A stretch of DNA of 64,000 bases from an uncultured Opitutia bacterium (GTDB lineage: Bacteria > Verrucomicrobiota > Verrucomicrobiia > Opitutales > UBA953). The stretch lies in contig CAMFKE010000002.1 of NCBI GenBank assembly GCA_945957395.1, positions 62,001 to 126,000 on the forward strand, in the 5' to 3' direction. A program made the position numbers and the translations under genes. The notes under the pieces are model-generated. The model saw only the letters and a program-made list of their open reading frames with translations. It had not been told where the DNA came from and did not search any database. Positions 25,868-35,174 of this stretch are shown here, in pieces (within the stretch, counting starts at the first letter, position 1; every line of letters begins with the position of its first letter).

Positions 25868-27004
25868 TCAACCATCCAATCTCCTGGGCGTCGCTCGCGC
25901 GACGAGGGTGAGAAACAGCGCGCTCGTGCCGGCGAGAAACGCGATGTTGGGCAGCAGCACACGCCACACATCGCCGGCGAGGAACAGCGTGCGCAGCGCG
26001 TCCACGAAATAGCGCGGGGGCAGCAGGTAGGTCAGCGCCCTCAGCGCCTCCGGCATCGCCGAGATTTCGAAAAACGCGCCGGAGAGGATCATCGCCGGCA
26101 GGAACGCCACATTCAGCGCGATCTCGGCGCTCTCGAACTGGTCGCGCAATTTCGAGGAGATGAGCAGCCCGAGCCCCATCACGCTCAGAAGAAAGAAGGT
26201 CGTCACCACGAACAGCACCCACAGCGACCCGCGGAAAGGCACCCCCATGACGAACACCGCCGACGCCACGATGAGCCCCATGGACGCCATCCCCAGCGCG
26301 TAGTACGGCAGCAGCTTGCTCAGCAAAATCTCCGCGCGGCTCACGGGGGATGCCAGCAACGCCTCCATCGTGCCGCGCTCCCATTCCCGCGCCACCACCA
26401 GCGAGGTGAGCAGCGCCCCGATCACCGTCATGATGATGACGATGGACCCGGGGATCAGGTAGTGGCGGCTCTCCGCCGCCGGATTGAACCAATGCCGCGC
26501 GAGCACCTCCGGATACGCCGGCGCGACCCGGCCGAGCTCCCGCGCGCGCGCCTCGCTCCAGCCCAGCCACGCGCCCGACACATACGCGTTCAGGAAATTC
26601 GCCGTGTTCGGCTCCGCCCCGTCCGTCACCAGCTGCACGCGCGCCGGCTCGCCGCACCCGGAGTACACGCGACGGGTGAAGTCCTGCGGCACCACGACAT
26701 ACCCGCGCACCCCGCCCTCCTGCAGCAGCGCGTCCAGCTCGGCGCGACTCGCCGCCGGCACGACCTCAAAGGCCGTCGAACCGCTCAGTCGGCTCGTGAA
26801 CGAAGCGGCCTCGGCGCCGCCGTCCTCGTCGAGCACGCCCAGCCGCACGCCCTTCGCGTCCAGGCTTATTCCGTATCCAAAAATCACCAACAGAACGAGA
26901 GGCAGGGCGAACGCGATGACGCCGCTGCTCGGGTCGCGCAGGATCTGCCGCGACTCCTTCAGGCAAAGGGCGCCCAATCGGCGCAAGGAGAAGGCGGAGC
27001 TCAT
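25868..27004 (-). CDS. ybhS: ABC-2 type exporter permease (YbhS-like)
   Basis: 378 residues from the ATG at 27004, which overlaps the TGA of the ATPase gene (4 bp). Topology as in its neighbour: helix at about 28-48, large extracytoplasmic domain, then about five helices. Motifs VVAREWERGTMEALLASPVS and LPAMILSGAFFEISAMPEAL. Second permease of the heterodimeric channel. Confidence 0.9.
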   Translation of the reverse strand: MSSAFSLRRLGALCLKESRQILRDPSSGVIAFALPLVLLVIFGYGISLDAKGVRLGVLDEDGGAEAASFTSRLSGSTAFEVVPAASRAELDALLQEGGVRGYVVVPQDFTRRVYSGCGEPARVQLVTDGAEPNTANFLNAYVSGAWLGWSEARARELGRVAPAYPEVLARHWFNPAAESRHYLIPGSIVIIMTVIGALLTSLVVAREWERGTMEALLASPVSRAEILLSKLLPYYALGMASMGLIVASAVFVMGVPFRGSLWVLFVVTTFFLLSVMGLGLLISSKLRDQFESAEIALNVAFLPAMILSGAFFEISAMPEALRALTYLLPPRYFVDALRTLFLAGDVWRVLLPNIAFLAGTSALFLTLVARATPRRLDG

Positions 27005-28725
27005 GGCGAATCGTGCCTGCGGATGAGTTCGATGAAGGCGTCCTCCATCGTAGGGTCCGGTCGCGCGTCCGTGGCGGCGGCGGCCTTCAGCTCGTCCGGC
27101 GGAGCCATCGCGACAAGCCGGCCGCGATAGACCAGGCCGATACGGTCGCAGTACTCGGCCTCGTCCATGAAGTGCGTTGTGACCATCACGGTCACGCCTC
27201 GCTCCACCACGCCGTTGATGTGGCTCCAGAATTCGCGACGCGTGACGGGGTCCACACCGGAGGTCGGTTCGTCGAGGAACAGGATGTCGGGCTCGTGCAT
27301 CACCGCGCACGCCAGCGCGAGCCGCTGTTTGAACCCCGGCGAGAGCGAATCGGTGCGCACCTCCAGGAACGGCTCCAGGTGGAACGCCTCCAGCATCGAG
27401 GCGATGGCCGCCCGCTGCCGCGCCCCGTGCAGTCCGTAGATGCCGGAGAAGAACTCCAGATTGCCCCGCACCGACAGGTTGCCGTAGAGCGAGAATTTCT
27501 GCGCCATGTACCCGAGCCGCTGCCGCGCCCTGCCGGCGCTGCGCTGCAAATCGAGCCCCATGACACGGGCCCGGCCGGCCGTCGGCGTGAGCAGGCCGCA
27601 CATCATCTTGAAGGTCGTCGATTTGCCCGCCCCGTTGGGCCCGAGCAGCCCGAATATCTCCCCCTGCTTCACCGAAAAGCTCACCCGGTCGGTCGCAGCA
27701 AAGTCGCCGAAACGCTTGGTCAGGGATTCCGCCTCGATGAGCGTGTCGCCGGTCGGCGCCCGCGCCCGCATGCGCTCCGCAAGGCGCGAACCGCCCCCGG
27801 GGCCGCCGCCGAGCAGGTCGATGAAGGCGTCCTCGAATCGGGGCTCCACCGGCACCCAGTACGGCGAACCGTCGGCGTCGTCCACGCCCGCCGGATCCGG
27901 CGCCTTCGCGCCCTCGCGAAGGATGACGCGCACGCTGCGCCCCTGGATCACGCCGTCGCTCACCTCGGGAAATTTCAGCACCCGACGCAACGCGCGCCGG
28001 CGACATCCGGCGAGACCGCGCAGGTGCAGCGAACGCGCCCCGAGGCGGGCGGTGAACGCGCCGGGTTTGCCGTCAAAGAGCAGGCGACCCTCGTTGAGCA
28101 GGAGAACCTCGTCGCAGGACTCGGCCTCCTCGAGATACGCCGTGCTCCACACCACCGCGATGCCCTCACGGGCGAGCTGCTGCACCATCGCCCACAGTTC
28201 GCGGCGCGAGATGGGGTCCACACCCACGCCGGGCTCGTCGAGCAGGAGCAGCCGGGGGCGGCCCAGCAGCGAACAGGCGAGCCCGAGCTTCTGTTTCATC
28301 CCGCCCGAGAGTTTCCCCGCCATGCGCCGGGTGAACCGGTTCAGGTCGGTGAACTCCAGAAGACGCGCGAACGCTCGCTCGCGATCCGCTCCTGTCACGG
28401 CGCGCAAATCCGCGTGCAACGCCAGGTTCTCCAACACCGTCAGATCCTCGTACAGGGCGAACTTTTGCGGCATGTACCCCACCTGCATGCGCAGAGGCCC
28501 CGCCTCCTCCGCCGGGTCGCGCCCGAACACGCGCACGCCGCCGGCATCCGGCTTGAGCAAACCGGCCATGAGCCTGAGCAGCGTCGTCTTGCCCGCGCCG
28601 TCGGGGCCCACGACCCCGCTGATCATGCCCGCCTGAATCCGCCCCGACAGCGCCGTCAGCGCGGGCCGCGACAGACCCGCAAAGCCTTTGCTCACGCCCT
28701 CCAGGATGACCGCCGGTTCGCTCAT
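27001..28725 (-). CDS. ybhF: Double ABC ATPase (YbhF-like)
   Basis: 574 residues containing two nucleotide-binding domains. Domain 1: Walker A GPDGAGKTT (40-48), signature KLSGGMKQK, Walker B LLLDEPGVGVDP. Domain 2: Walker A GPNGAGKST at about 360-368, signature LSPGFKQR, Walker B ILFLDEPTSGVDP. Domain 2 has a proline in place of the first glycine of the signature. The H-loop position of domain 1 reads WSTAYLEEAE with tyrosine instead of histidine, while domain 2 has VTTHFMDEAE, so hydrolysis is probably asymmetric. Energises the YbhS/YbhR export channel. Starts 18 bases after ybhG. Confidence 0.93.
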   Translation of the reverse strand: MSEPAVILEGVSKGFAGLSRPALTALSGRIQAGMISGVVGPDGAGKTTLLRLMAGLLKPDAGGVRVFGRDPAEEAGPLRMQVGYMPQKFALYEDLTVLENLALHADLRAVTGADRERAFARLLEFTDLNRFTRRMAGKLSGGMKQKLGLACSLLGRPRLLLLDEPGVGVDPISRRELWAMVQQLAREGIAVVWSTAYLEEAESCDEVLLLNEGRLLFDGKPGAFTARLGARSLHLRGLAGCRRRALRRVLKFPEVSDGVIQGRSVRVILREGAKAPDPAGVDDADGSPYWVPVEPRFEDAFIDLLGGGPGGGSRLAERMRARAPTGDTLIEAESLTKRFGDFAATDRVSFSVKQGEIFGLLGPNGAGKSTTFKMMCGLLTPTAGRARVMGLDLQRSAGRARQRLGYMAQKFSLYGNLSVRGNLEFFSGIYGLHGARQRAAIASMLEAFHLEPFLEVRTDSLSPGFKQRLALACAVMHEPDILFLDEPTSGVDPVTRREFWSHINGVVERGVTVMVTTHFMDEAEYCDRIGLVYRGRLVAMAPPDELKAAAATDARPDPTMEDAFIELIRRHDSP

Positions 28726-28743
28726 ACGCTCACGCTCCGCTCA

Positions 28744-29718
28744 TTATTCCGTGAACCTGACGGTCACCGGCATGCCGCTGCGCAGCCCCTCGTCGGCGTC
28801 GGACACGACGACACGGAAGCGGTAGACCAGCGAGGTGCGCAGCGCCGGCGTCTCGACCGACTTGGGTGTGAACTCGGCGCGCGGGGAGACATCGCCGATG
28901 CGTCCGCGGTACGGCTCCTTGCGCGAATCGGTGTACACGAGCACATCGCGCCCGGGCCGGACCGAGCCCAACCGGAGCTCGTCCGCATAGGCGCGCACCC
29001 ACACCGGATCGTTCAGGCTCAAAGCCACGGCGGTGGCGCCGGCGGACACGATGGCGCCCGCCTCGACGGCGCGCGTCAGCACCACCCCGGGTTCGGCCGA
29101 GCGGAGCGTCGTATCCGTCAATTGAAGGGCGGCGGCGGCACTCGCCGCCTTGGCCGACGCCAGCGCCGCGCGAGCCTGCTCCATCTGCTCGGGCCGGGCG
29201 CCGGCTTTCAGCAACGCCAGCTCGGCCGCCGCGGCGTCGCGCCGGGCGAGCGCCGCGTCGTAGGCGCCCTGCGCATTGTCCAGGTCCTGCTCCGAAGCCG
29301 CGCGCGTGGCGCGCAGCTCGCGCAGGCGGCCCAAGGTCGCCGCGGCGTTCGCCAAGGTCGCGCGATACGCGGCGAGGGAGGCTTCGGCGCGCGCGATGTC
29401 CTCGGCGCGCGCCCCGTTTTCAAGTTCGGCCAGCCGGGCGGCGGCCTGCGCGACCTCCGCCTCGGCGCGCGCCAGCGCATGCCGGAAAGGCTCGTCATCG
29501 AGTCGTGCCAGCACTTCGCCGGCAACGACGGCATCGCCCTGGTTTTTGAGCACCGCCGCCACTCGCCCCGACACGCGAAAGCCCAGACTCACCTCGCGGA
29601 TGTCCACATTGCCGTGAAACACGCCCGGGTCGCGCCGGTCGTAGGAGGCGTAAACGCCCCAGCCGCAGGCCGCCAGAAACAGGCCGCCGAGTGCGGGAAT
29701 GAGCACGGTTCTTTTCAT
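28744..29718 (-). CDS. ybhG: HlyD-family adaptor (YbhG-like), possible lipoprotein
   Basis: 324 residues from the ATG at 29718, preceded by a good Shine-Dalgarno (GGAGGAAA). The N-terminus has a hydrophobic segment ending in LAACG, a lipobox match, so the anchor may be lipid rather than a helix (inference). Lipoyl half-motif GRVAAVLKNQGDAVVAGEVLARLDD, a long Ala/Arg/Glu-rich helical hairpin (about 75-190), and the second half-motif AEPGVVLTRAVEAGAIVSAG. First gene of ybhG-F-S-R. A sigma-70-like promoter and a 15-bp inverted repeat lie upstream. No regulator gene is adjacent. Confidence 0.92.
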   Translation of the reverse strand: MKRTVLIPALGGLFLAACGWGVYASYDRRDPGVFHGNVDIREVSLGFRVSGRVAAVLKNQGDAVVAGEVLARLDDEPFRHALARAEAEVAQAAARLAELENGARAEDIARAEASLAAYRATLANAAATLGRLRELRATRAASEQDLDNAQGAYDAALARRDAAAAELALLKAGARPEQMEQARAALASAKAASAAAALQLTDTTLRSAEPGVVLTRAVEAGAIVSAGATAVALSLNDPVWVRAYADELRLGSVRPGRDVLVYTDSRKEPYRGRIGDVSPRAEFTPKSVETPALRTSLVYRFRVVVSDADEGLRSGMPVTVRFTE

Positions 29719-29766
29719 GTGGGTTTCCTCCAATAATCCCAGGGCGCCCCCCATCGGCGCGGCGAC

Positions 29767-29815
29767 GACCGGTTACCCCGGTTATGTTCGAATAAGCGCG
29801 CCGAGGCACCCGTCA
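29767..29815 (-). promoter_or_regulatory. Promoter and operator candidate for the ybhGFSR-like operon
   Basis: On the minus strand a TTGACG (29815-29810) and TATTCG (29793-29788) pair is spaced by 16 bases. Just downstream lies the inverted repeat ACCGG-N5-CCGGT (29767-29781), near the expected transcription start, where a repressor could act. Confidence 0.5.
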
Positions 29816-29970
29816 AAATGCTGCGCCCGGCGTAAAACGCAGCGGCCGCGCGACCGCCGCTTCACACGAACGAAAAGCGGCCGCGCCGGCGCTTCGTGGT
29901 GCGCGCGAATCCGCACACGCCGACTTTCGCGTTTCCCCGACCCGCAACGCCCCCTAACAATCGCGCCGCC

Positions 29971-31680
29971 ATGTCCGCCCCTCTCCTCCGCCTCGCCCTG
30001 CTTGCCGCCACCGCCTCGGCGCCCGCACTCCTCAGCGCCGCCCCCGCGCCCGCCTGGCCGGCCACCAAGGAGGAACTCGCTGCGCTGGCAACCGCGCCAG
30101 ACAAGGCTCTGGCCGACGCCATCAAGGCGCGCGCCGACACCTCCTTTTCCCGGAAAAACTTCGCCGAGGCGGTGGCGCTGCGGCGCCTCGCCAAGCTCGC
30201 CGGATTCATGGCCGCCCACCCGCTCCCCGACGGGCTTCGCGCCTGGATGAGCGCCAACCGCGATGTCGCCGAAGAGTTCATCAGCCTGCTCGGCCCCGAG
30301 GACGATGAGAAGTCGGTGGCGCGCATCCTTACCGACATCTGGACCGCCGACGAAAAGGGATTCCGCTCGCTCCCGCGCCTGGCGATGACCGTCGCCCTCG
30401 TGTACGACAAACCCTGCCCGAGCCGATTCCCGCACGGCCAGGTGTCCGCCGAGGCGCTGCCGCGCAGGCTTCACGCGCCCGCCGAGGCCTTCGCCTTCTT
30501 CAAGGAATCCGACGAGGCCGGCCGACTCATCCAGTCCCCCGAGAAGCTGGGCATGGACGAGCTGGCGTTCGTCGTCCCGGTGATCGCCCCGATCAAGGAG
30601 CTGCGCGAGGCGCAGCGCCTGCGCGTCACCCGCGCCGACATCCCCAAACTGTATCCGGGTATCGCCTACGACCACGCCCGCCTTAAAAGCCGCGAGTACT
30701 CCTGGCCCGGCGCCACCTACACGCTTCCGGACATCAGGACGCGCGGCGGCATCTGCGTGGACCAGGCCTATTACACGGCCACCGTCGCCCAGGCCGTCGG
30801 CGTGCCCGCCTTCATCCTCACCGGCTCGGGCAACGAGGGCTTCCACGCCTTCGTCGGCTACCTGGAGCGGCCGGGCAAGTGGCGCGTGGATGTGGGTCGC
30901 TACGCCAACCAGAAGTACGCCTCCGGCGAGGCGTGGAATCCGCTCACCTGGGAGACGCTCACCGACCACGACCTGGCCTTCCTCCAGGAACGCATCCGCA
31001 ACACGCCCGCCTACGCCGCCGTGCTTCTGCATGTGGAACGCGCCCGCGAGGCGCTCGCCGCCGGCGACACCGCCGCGGCCGACGCCCTGCTCAACACGGC
31101 GCGCCGCTCCGAGCCCCGTTGCCCCGAGGTCTGGGAGGCCCTCGCCGAGCTCGCCGACAAGCGCGGCGACATCCCCGACAAACGCCAGGCGCTCTTCGCC
31201 GATGCGGCCAAGGCGCTTTCGCGCTACCGCGAACTGGAGGTGAAGTGGCGCTCGCTGCTCGCCGACGCCTACGAGAAGGCGGGCAAGCCCGACAAGGCTT
31301 TCGACGAGCGATCCGCCATCGTGCGCCGCAGCGCCAAGGCGCGCCCCGACCTGGCCGTGGACCTGGCCAACGAGATGCTGCAAAAGGTGCTGGAGGACCG
31401 CGAATCCAAGGACGCGCGCAAGGTCGTGCCGGTGTTCAACCGGCTGGCCAACCAGTTCGACGAAGCCGGCCCCGCCTTCTTCACCAAGCTCGTGTATCCG
31501 TTCATCCATCACCTGATGAAGAACGACATGAAGGCCGAGGCCAAGCAGGTCGCGCGCACCGTGACGCAGCGCTTCAAGGCCGACAAGGGAAGCCAGCTGG
31601 AGGAGATGCAAAAGGAGATCAACGCCTGGGTCGCCACCGGCGAACTGCGCAACTCCTCGTTCTTCAGGCCCCGCGACTGA
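29971..31680 (+). CDS. Exported transglutaminase-like protein with TPR-like tail
   Basis: 569 residues with an N-terminal signal peptide (LLRLALLAATASAPALLSAAP). The core contains a transglutaminase-type papain-like triad in order: Cys262 in RGGICVDQAYY, His292 in NEGFHAFVGY and Asp307 in WRVDVGRY. The region after about residue 345 is alpha-helical with tetratricopeptide-like pairs (AREALAAGDTAAADALLNTA, WEALAELADKRGDIPDKRQA). Such proteins may act as periplasmic peptidases or cross-linkers; the substrate is not known. A 252-bp shared promoter region separates it from the divergent ybhG. Confidence 0.82.
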   Translation: MSAPLLRLALLAATASAPALLSAAPAPAWPATKEELAALATAPDKALADAIKARADTSFSRKNFAEAVALRRLAKLAGFMAAHPLPDGLRAWMSANRDVAEEFISLLGPEDDEKSVARILTDIWTADEKGFRSLPRLAMTVALVYDKPCPSRFPHGQVSAEALPRRLHAPAEAFAFFKESDEAGRLIQSPEKLGMDELAFVVPVIAPIKELREAQRLRVTRADIPKLYPGIAYDHARLKSREYSWPGATYTLPDIRTRGGICVDQAYYTATVAQAVGVPAFILTGSGNEGFHAFVGYLERPGKWRVDVGRYANQKYASGEAWNPLTWETLTDHDLAFLQERIRNTPAYAAVLLHVERAREALAAGDTAAADALLNTARRSEPRCPEVWEALAELADKRGDIPDKRQALFADAAKALSRYRELEVKWRSLLADAYEKAGKPDKAFDERSAIVRRSAKARPDLAVDLANEMLQKVLEDRESKDARKVVPVFNRLANQFDEAGPAFFTKLVYPFIHHLMKNDMKAEAKQVARTVTQRFKADKGSQLEEMQKEINAWVATGELRNSSFFRPRD

Positions 31681-31753
31681 CCCGCGCCAAGGCTCGCCGG
31701 CTCCCGCATGTTCCGCGTTTGCCTTCGCCGGCCGGGCGCGCCACATCTCGCGC

Positions 31754-33163
31754 ATGATCGTCGCCCCGCACAGGCACAGGCCGGGTCATGAACACGCCGA
31801 CCTCACCGACTTCCTCGCGCTCTGCCGCGCCGAGGCGCTCCGCCGCGGGCGCCCCGTGCTCGCCTCGGTGTCCCTGCCCGTGCGGCACATCGACCCGCTC
31901 GCCGTGCTGCTTCGCATGCGCCGCGCCGACGAGCCCTGGTTCTTCCGCGAGTGCCCGGCGCGCGACACCGCGCTGGCCGCGCTCGACGCCGCCGCCGTCG
32001 CCACCTTCCGCGGCGAAGACCGTTTCAAGCGAGCCGGAGCGTGGGTCGAGGCGCTGTTCGCCGACGCCGTGGCGGCAGGCGAGCCCGCGCGCGCCTTCGG
32101 CGGCCCGCACGCGTTCGTCGCGGCAGCCTTCGCCGACGCCGCGCCGCTGACGGTCTTCGTGCCGCGCCGCATGGTCGCGCGCCGGGCGGGCGAACACACC
32201 GCCACGGCCAACGCCCTCGTGACCGGCGAGACCGACCCCGCCGCCGAGGCCGCACGAATCCTCGGCGCCCACGCGCGTTTCGCCGCGTTCGACTACGGCG
32301 CCACACACGACGCCGGTTGCCCCGAGGCCGGCGAACCGCCGCTCGCCACCGACGCGCTGAGCTGCGGCGAGCCCGCATACGCCGCGCTGGTGGCATCCCT
32401 GCTGGAGCGCATCGCCGCCGGTGAGTTTTTGAAAATCGTGCCCGCCCGAGCCGCCACGCTGCGACGCGCCGCCCCCTTCGACACCGCCGAGGCGCTGGAG
32501 CGCCTGCGCGAGCGCAACCCGGGCTCGCACACATTCTCCTTCGGCCTCGGCGACGGCGCGGAATGGCTGGGCGCCACGCCCGAAACGCTCCTGCGCGTGT
32601 CCGGCGGCACGCTGCACGCCGACTCGCTCGCGGGCACCGCGCCGCGCGCCCGCCATGCGGCCGACGACGCCCGGCTGGAGGCCGGACTGCTGGCCGACGA
32701 AAAGGTGCTGCGCGAACAGCGCGCGGTCACCGAGGCGCTGGCGCAAAGTCTTCGCGAGTTGGGCCTGACGCCCGAGTACCCGGAGTCACCCAGGATACTC
32801 CGGCTGGAACACGCCAGGCACCTGCTCACGCCCGTGCGCGCCGCCTTGCCGCCGGAACTGGGCGCGTTGCGCGTGGCGGGAGCGCTGCACCCCACCCCGG
32901 CCGTAGCCGGCTCGCCCCGCGCGGCCGCGCTCGCCGCGCTCGCCTCGACGGAGGGTTTCGACCGCGAGCACTACGCGGGTTGCTCCGGATGGGTGGACGC
33001 CCGCGGCGACGCCTTGCTGATGGTGAACCTGCGCTGCGCCAAGGTGTGCGGCGACCAGGCCACGCTCTACGCCGGAGCGGGCGTGGTGGCCGGATCCTCG
33101 CCCGAAGCCGAGGCGGCGGAAACCACGCTGAAGATGCGCACCGCCGCCGAGGCGCTCGCCTGA
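31754..33163 (+). CDS. menF: Isochorismate synthase
   Basis: Converts chorismate to isochorismate for menaquinone (or siderophore) synthesis. 469 residues of the chorismate-binding family. C-terminal catalytic core: LERIAAGEFLKIVPARA, TFSFGLGDGAEWLGATPETLLR, LAGTAPR, LHPTPAVAG and YAGCSGWVDARGD, followed by YAGAGVVAGSSPEAEAAET, which carries the Mg2+-binding glutamates. Arg/Lys pattern KIVPAR and the A-G-T-x-P-R loop favour isochorismate rather than anthranilate or aminodeoxychorismate synthase. No other men genes are adjacent. Confidence 0.92.
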   Translation: MIVAPHRHRPGHEHADLTDFLALCRAEALRRGRPVLASVSLPVRHIDPLAVLLRMRRADEPWFFRECPARDTALAALDAAAVATFRGEDRFKRAGAWVEALFADAVAAGEPARAFGGPHAFVAAAFADAAPLTVFVPRRMVARRAGEHTATANALVTGETDPAAEAARILGAHARFAAFDYGATHDAGCPEAGEPPLATDALSCGEPAYAALVASLLERIAAGEFLKIVPARAATLRRAAPFDTAEALERLRERNPGSHTFSFGLGDGAEWLGATPETLLRVSGGTLHADSLAGTAPRARHAADDARLEAGLLADEKVLREQRAVTEALAQSLRELGLTPEYPESPRILRLEHARHLLTPVRAALPPELGALRVAGALHPTPAVAGSPRAAALAALASTEGFDREHYAGCSGWVDARGDALLMVNLRCAKVCGDQATLYAGAGVVAGSSPEAEAAETTLKMRTAAEALA

Positions 33164-33196
33164 GTCGCCCTCGGGCGCTCCCGCGCGGCCTGCGGA

Positions 33197-33403
33197 TCAA
33201 CCTCCGGCGGCGATGTGGGCGCGGATGAGCCTCACGCACTCGGCGGGAGAGGCGTCCATGGGCAGGCTCATCGGCTTGCCGGTCGCCGTGACGGTGAATT
33301 GCCGCGTATGCGTGGGTTTGTCCACGCGCACGCGCTCGACGGCGATACCGTGCTCGCGGGCAAGGTAGACGATGAACTCCTGGTTGGACGCGTAGCGGCT
33401 CAT
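33197..33403 (-). CDS. Small hypothetical protein
   Basis: 68 residues from the ATG at 33403 (MSRYASNQEFIVYLAREHGI); an upstream in-frame start adds 11 unconserved residues. The sequence looks like a compact alpha/beta domain: a helix, two beta strands around RQFTVTATGKPMSLPM, then a helix VRLIRAHIAA. I recognise no family. It faces the isochorismate synthase gene and is divergent from the McsA-like gene. Confidence 0.55.
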   Translation of the reverse strand: MSRYASNQEFIVYLAREHGIAVERVRVDKPTHTRQFTVTATGKPMSLPMDASPAECVRLIRAHIAAGG

Positions 33404-33554
33404 GCGGGCTCCACACAAACGGACCGGCGCGGCCATGGGAATCGGGAAACTGCTCGCTGCGAACGAATCCCGTCAGGGTGCCGGCCCGTAGCCGCTTCGA
33501 GGGTTGCGCCGGCGGCGACCGCCGCCTACGATAGGCTTGATTCCCAAGCCCGCC

Positions 33555-34229
33555 ATGCCCGAAGAACTTCAAAGACCCAAAGGCTGCGAAGGATGCAAGA
33601 AACCCTGCACCGTCTTCTTCACCAAGATTGTGAACGGCGAGACGATGAAACTGGGCATGTGCGCCGACTGCCCGTTTGCAAAATCGCTGCTCAACCCGGC
33701 TCAATCGGGGCTTCTCTCGCTCTTCGCCGGCATGCCCGGCGACGAGGTCGCCACCGGTGAGAAATGCCCCGTCTGCGGATTCACTCCCGCCGATTTCCAA
33801 AAGACGAGCCGGCTGGGCTGCCCGCATTGCTACGAATACCTTTCGCGCCTGGTCGGCGCCATCCTCGCGAAAGTGCAGCCGGGCACCGAGCACCACGGCA
33901 AATCGCCCCGCCACCACGAGGGCGCCCTCGCCAAATCCCGCATCGCCTCCGCCCGCGCCGAACTCGATGCGGCCGTGCTGCGCGAGGACTTCGAAAGCGC
34001 CGCCAAGCTTCGCGATGAAATCCGTTCGCTGGAGGCGAAAATCGCCGCCGCCGAAAACCCGCCTCGCGTCGCAGCGCCCGGCCCCAAAACACCGCCTCCT
34101 CCTGCGCCGCCGGCCGACTCGCCCCCCAAGGCTCCGCCGCCCCCGCCGCCTCAGCCTCCCGCCTCTTCGGACACAGGAAAACCGCCGGAAAAGCCCGCGT
34201 CACCGGACGACAAGAAGCCCCCGGCGTAA
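33555..34229 (+). CDS. McsA-like UVR-domain zinc protein
   Basis: 224 residues. Four cysteine clusters (CEGCKKPC, CADC, CPVC, CPHC) in the first 95 residues resemble the zinc-binding McsA/UvrB-UvrC-motif proteins. A UVR helix-turn-helix motif is at about residues 130-165 (SRIASARAELDAAVLREDFE, AAKLRDEI). The final 55 residues are a Pro-rich disordered tail (more than 20 Pro). In Gram-positives McsA activates the arginine kinase McsB, with ClpC; no McsB or Clp gene is adjacent here, so it probably serves another partner. Confidence 0.85.
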   Translation: MPEELQRPKGCEGCKKPCTVFFTKIVNGETMKLGMCADCPFAKSLLNPAQSGLLSLFAGMPGDEVATGEKCPVCGFTPADFQKTSRLGCPHCYEYLSRLVGAILAKVQPGTEHHGKSPRHHEGALAKSRIASARAELDAAVLREDFESAAKLRDEIRSLEAKIAAAENPPRVAAPGPKTPPPPAPPADSPPKAPPPPPPQPPASSDTGKPPEKPASPDDKKPPA

Positions 34230-34271
34230 GGCCCCGGCCTTTCGCGACGGACAAGGGGCGGGGAAATCGGA

Positions 34272-35018
34272 TCAGCCCTTGATCGCCACGCGCAGACGCG
34301 TGTCGTCGGAGAACTCGCGCACCTCCCGAGGTTCGTCCGCGACCTCCGAGCGCATGGCGGAAAACACGACGCGCAGCCCGGCCTGCGCCAGGTCTTCACT
34401 CAGCTCGGATTCGTCGGCCGAATGGATGAAGACGCGCCCCTGCGGCGTGTCGTAAAGCGTGTCGCCGAGCACCTCCTTGTCCGCGTCCAGCGCGCCCGCC
34501 GCCGCGAGCCGGCGCTCGCACTCCCAGTGGTCGAGTCGGGTGCAGGCGCGGTCATGGCCGGAAAAAAGAAACACGCCGCCGGGGCGAAGCACGCGGGCGA
34601 TCTCGCGCATGGCGGCCTTGCGCCGGTCGCGCCCGGGAATCATCAGCAGACCGTTGAACGCGAAGACGGCGGCGTCGAAGGAGGCGTCGGCGTAGGGCAG
34701 CGCCGTGGCGTCGGCCACCTCGCAGCGCACGCCGGAGCCGACGCCGGCCGATTCGACCACCGCGCGCGCGGCCTCCACCATGTCGGGCGAGAAGTCCGTG
34801 GCGAGCAGGTCGGTCCATCCGGCCTTCACCATGCCCACCGACACGCGCGCGGCGCCGCACCCGAGTTCCAGCACGCGCGCCGAGCGCGGCACATGTTTCT
34901 CCAACAGCGCGGCCTCGCTGCGCCACAAGCCCACGCGCACCGCCGCCCGCGCGTATTCGAGCACGGTGTCGGGGTGCGAAAAGTAGGGGCGGTTGGCGTC
35001 GGGATTCCTGGATGTCAT
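34272..35018 (-). CDS. Class I SAM-dependent methyltransferase
   Basis: 248 residues from the ATG at 35018. Motif I VLELGCGAARVSVGM (SAM-binding), motif II DATALPYADASFDAAVFAFN and motif III VLRPGGVFLFSGHD are all present, matching the Methyltransf_11/25 families. Substrate not predictable. Convergent with the McsA-like gene and divergent from mazG. Confidence 0.88.
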   Translation of the reverse strand: MTSRNPDANRPYFSHPDTVLEYARAAVRVGLWRSEAALLEKHVPRSARVLELGCGAARVSVGMVKAGWTDLLATDFSPDMVEAARAVVESAGVGSGVRCEVADATALPYADASFDAAVFAFNGLLMIPGRDRRKAAMREIARVLRPGGVFLFSGHDRACTRLDHWECERRLAAAGALDADKEVLGDTLYDTPQGRVFIHSADESELSEDLAQAGLRVVFSAMRSEVADEPREVREFSDDTRLRVAIKG

Positions 35019-35174
35019 CGGCGGGGACGGCGCAGGATTCGCGCAAGCCGGGTGAGAGGAAAGTAAGAAGTGTCGCCAGGGGCCGGCTCGACCGTTCCGG
35101 CAGGTACGGCGGGGCGCCCCGCCGCGCTTTTTCGCTGTTGCGAAGGAGCGGCCGAATGCGACCAGATTACCCGC

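Noticed and set aside
27013-29736. A 907-residue open frame on the plus strand antisense to the ybhF/ybhG genes
   Set aside because: It is rich in Arg/His/Gly with no domain pattern and mirrors the third-codon GC of the real minus-strand genes; a GC-rich shadow frame.
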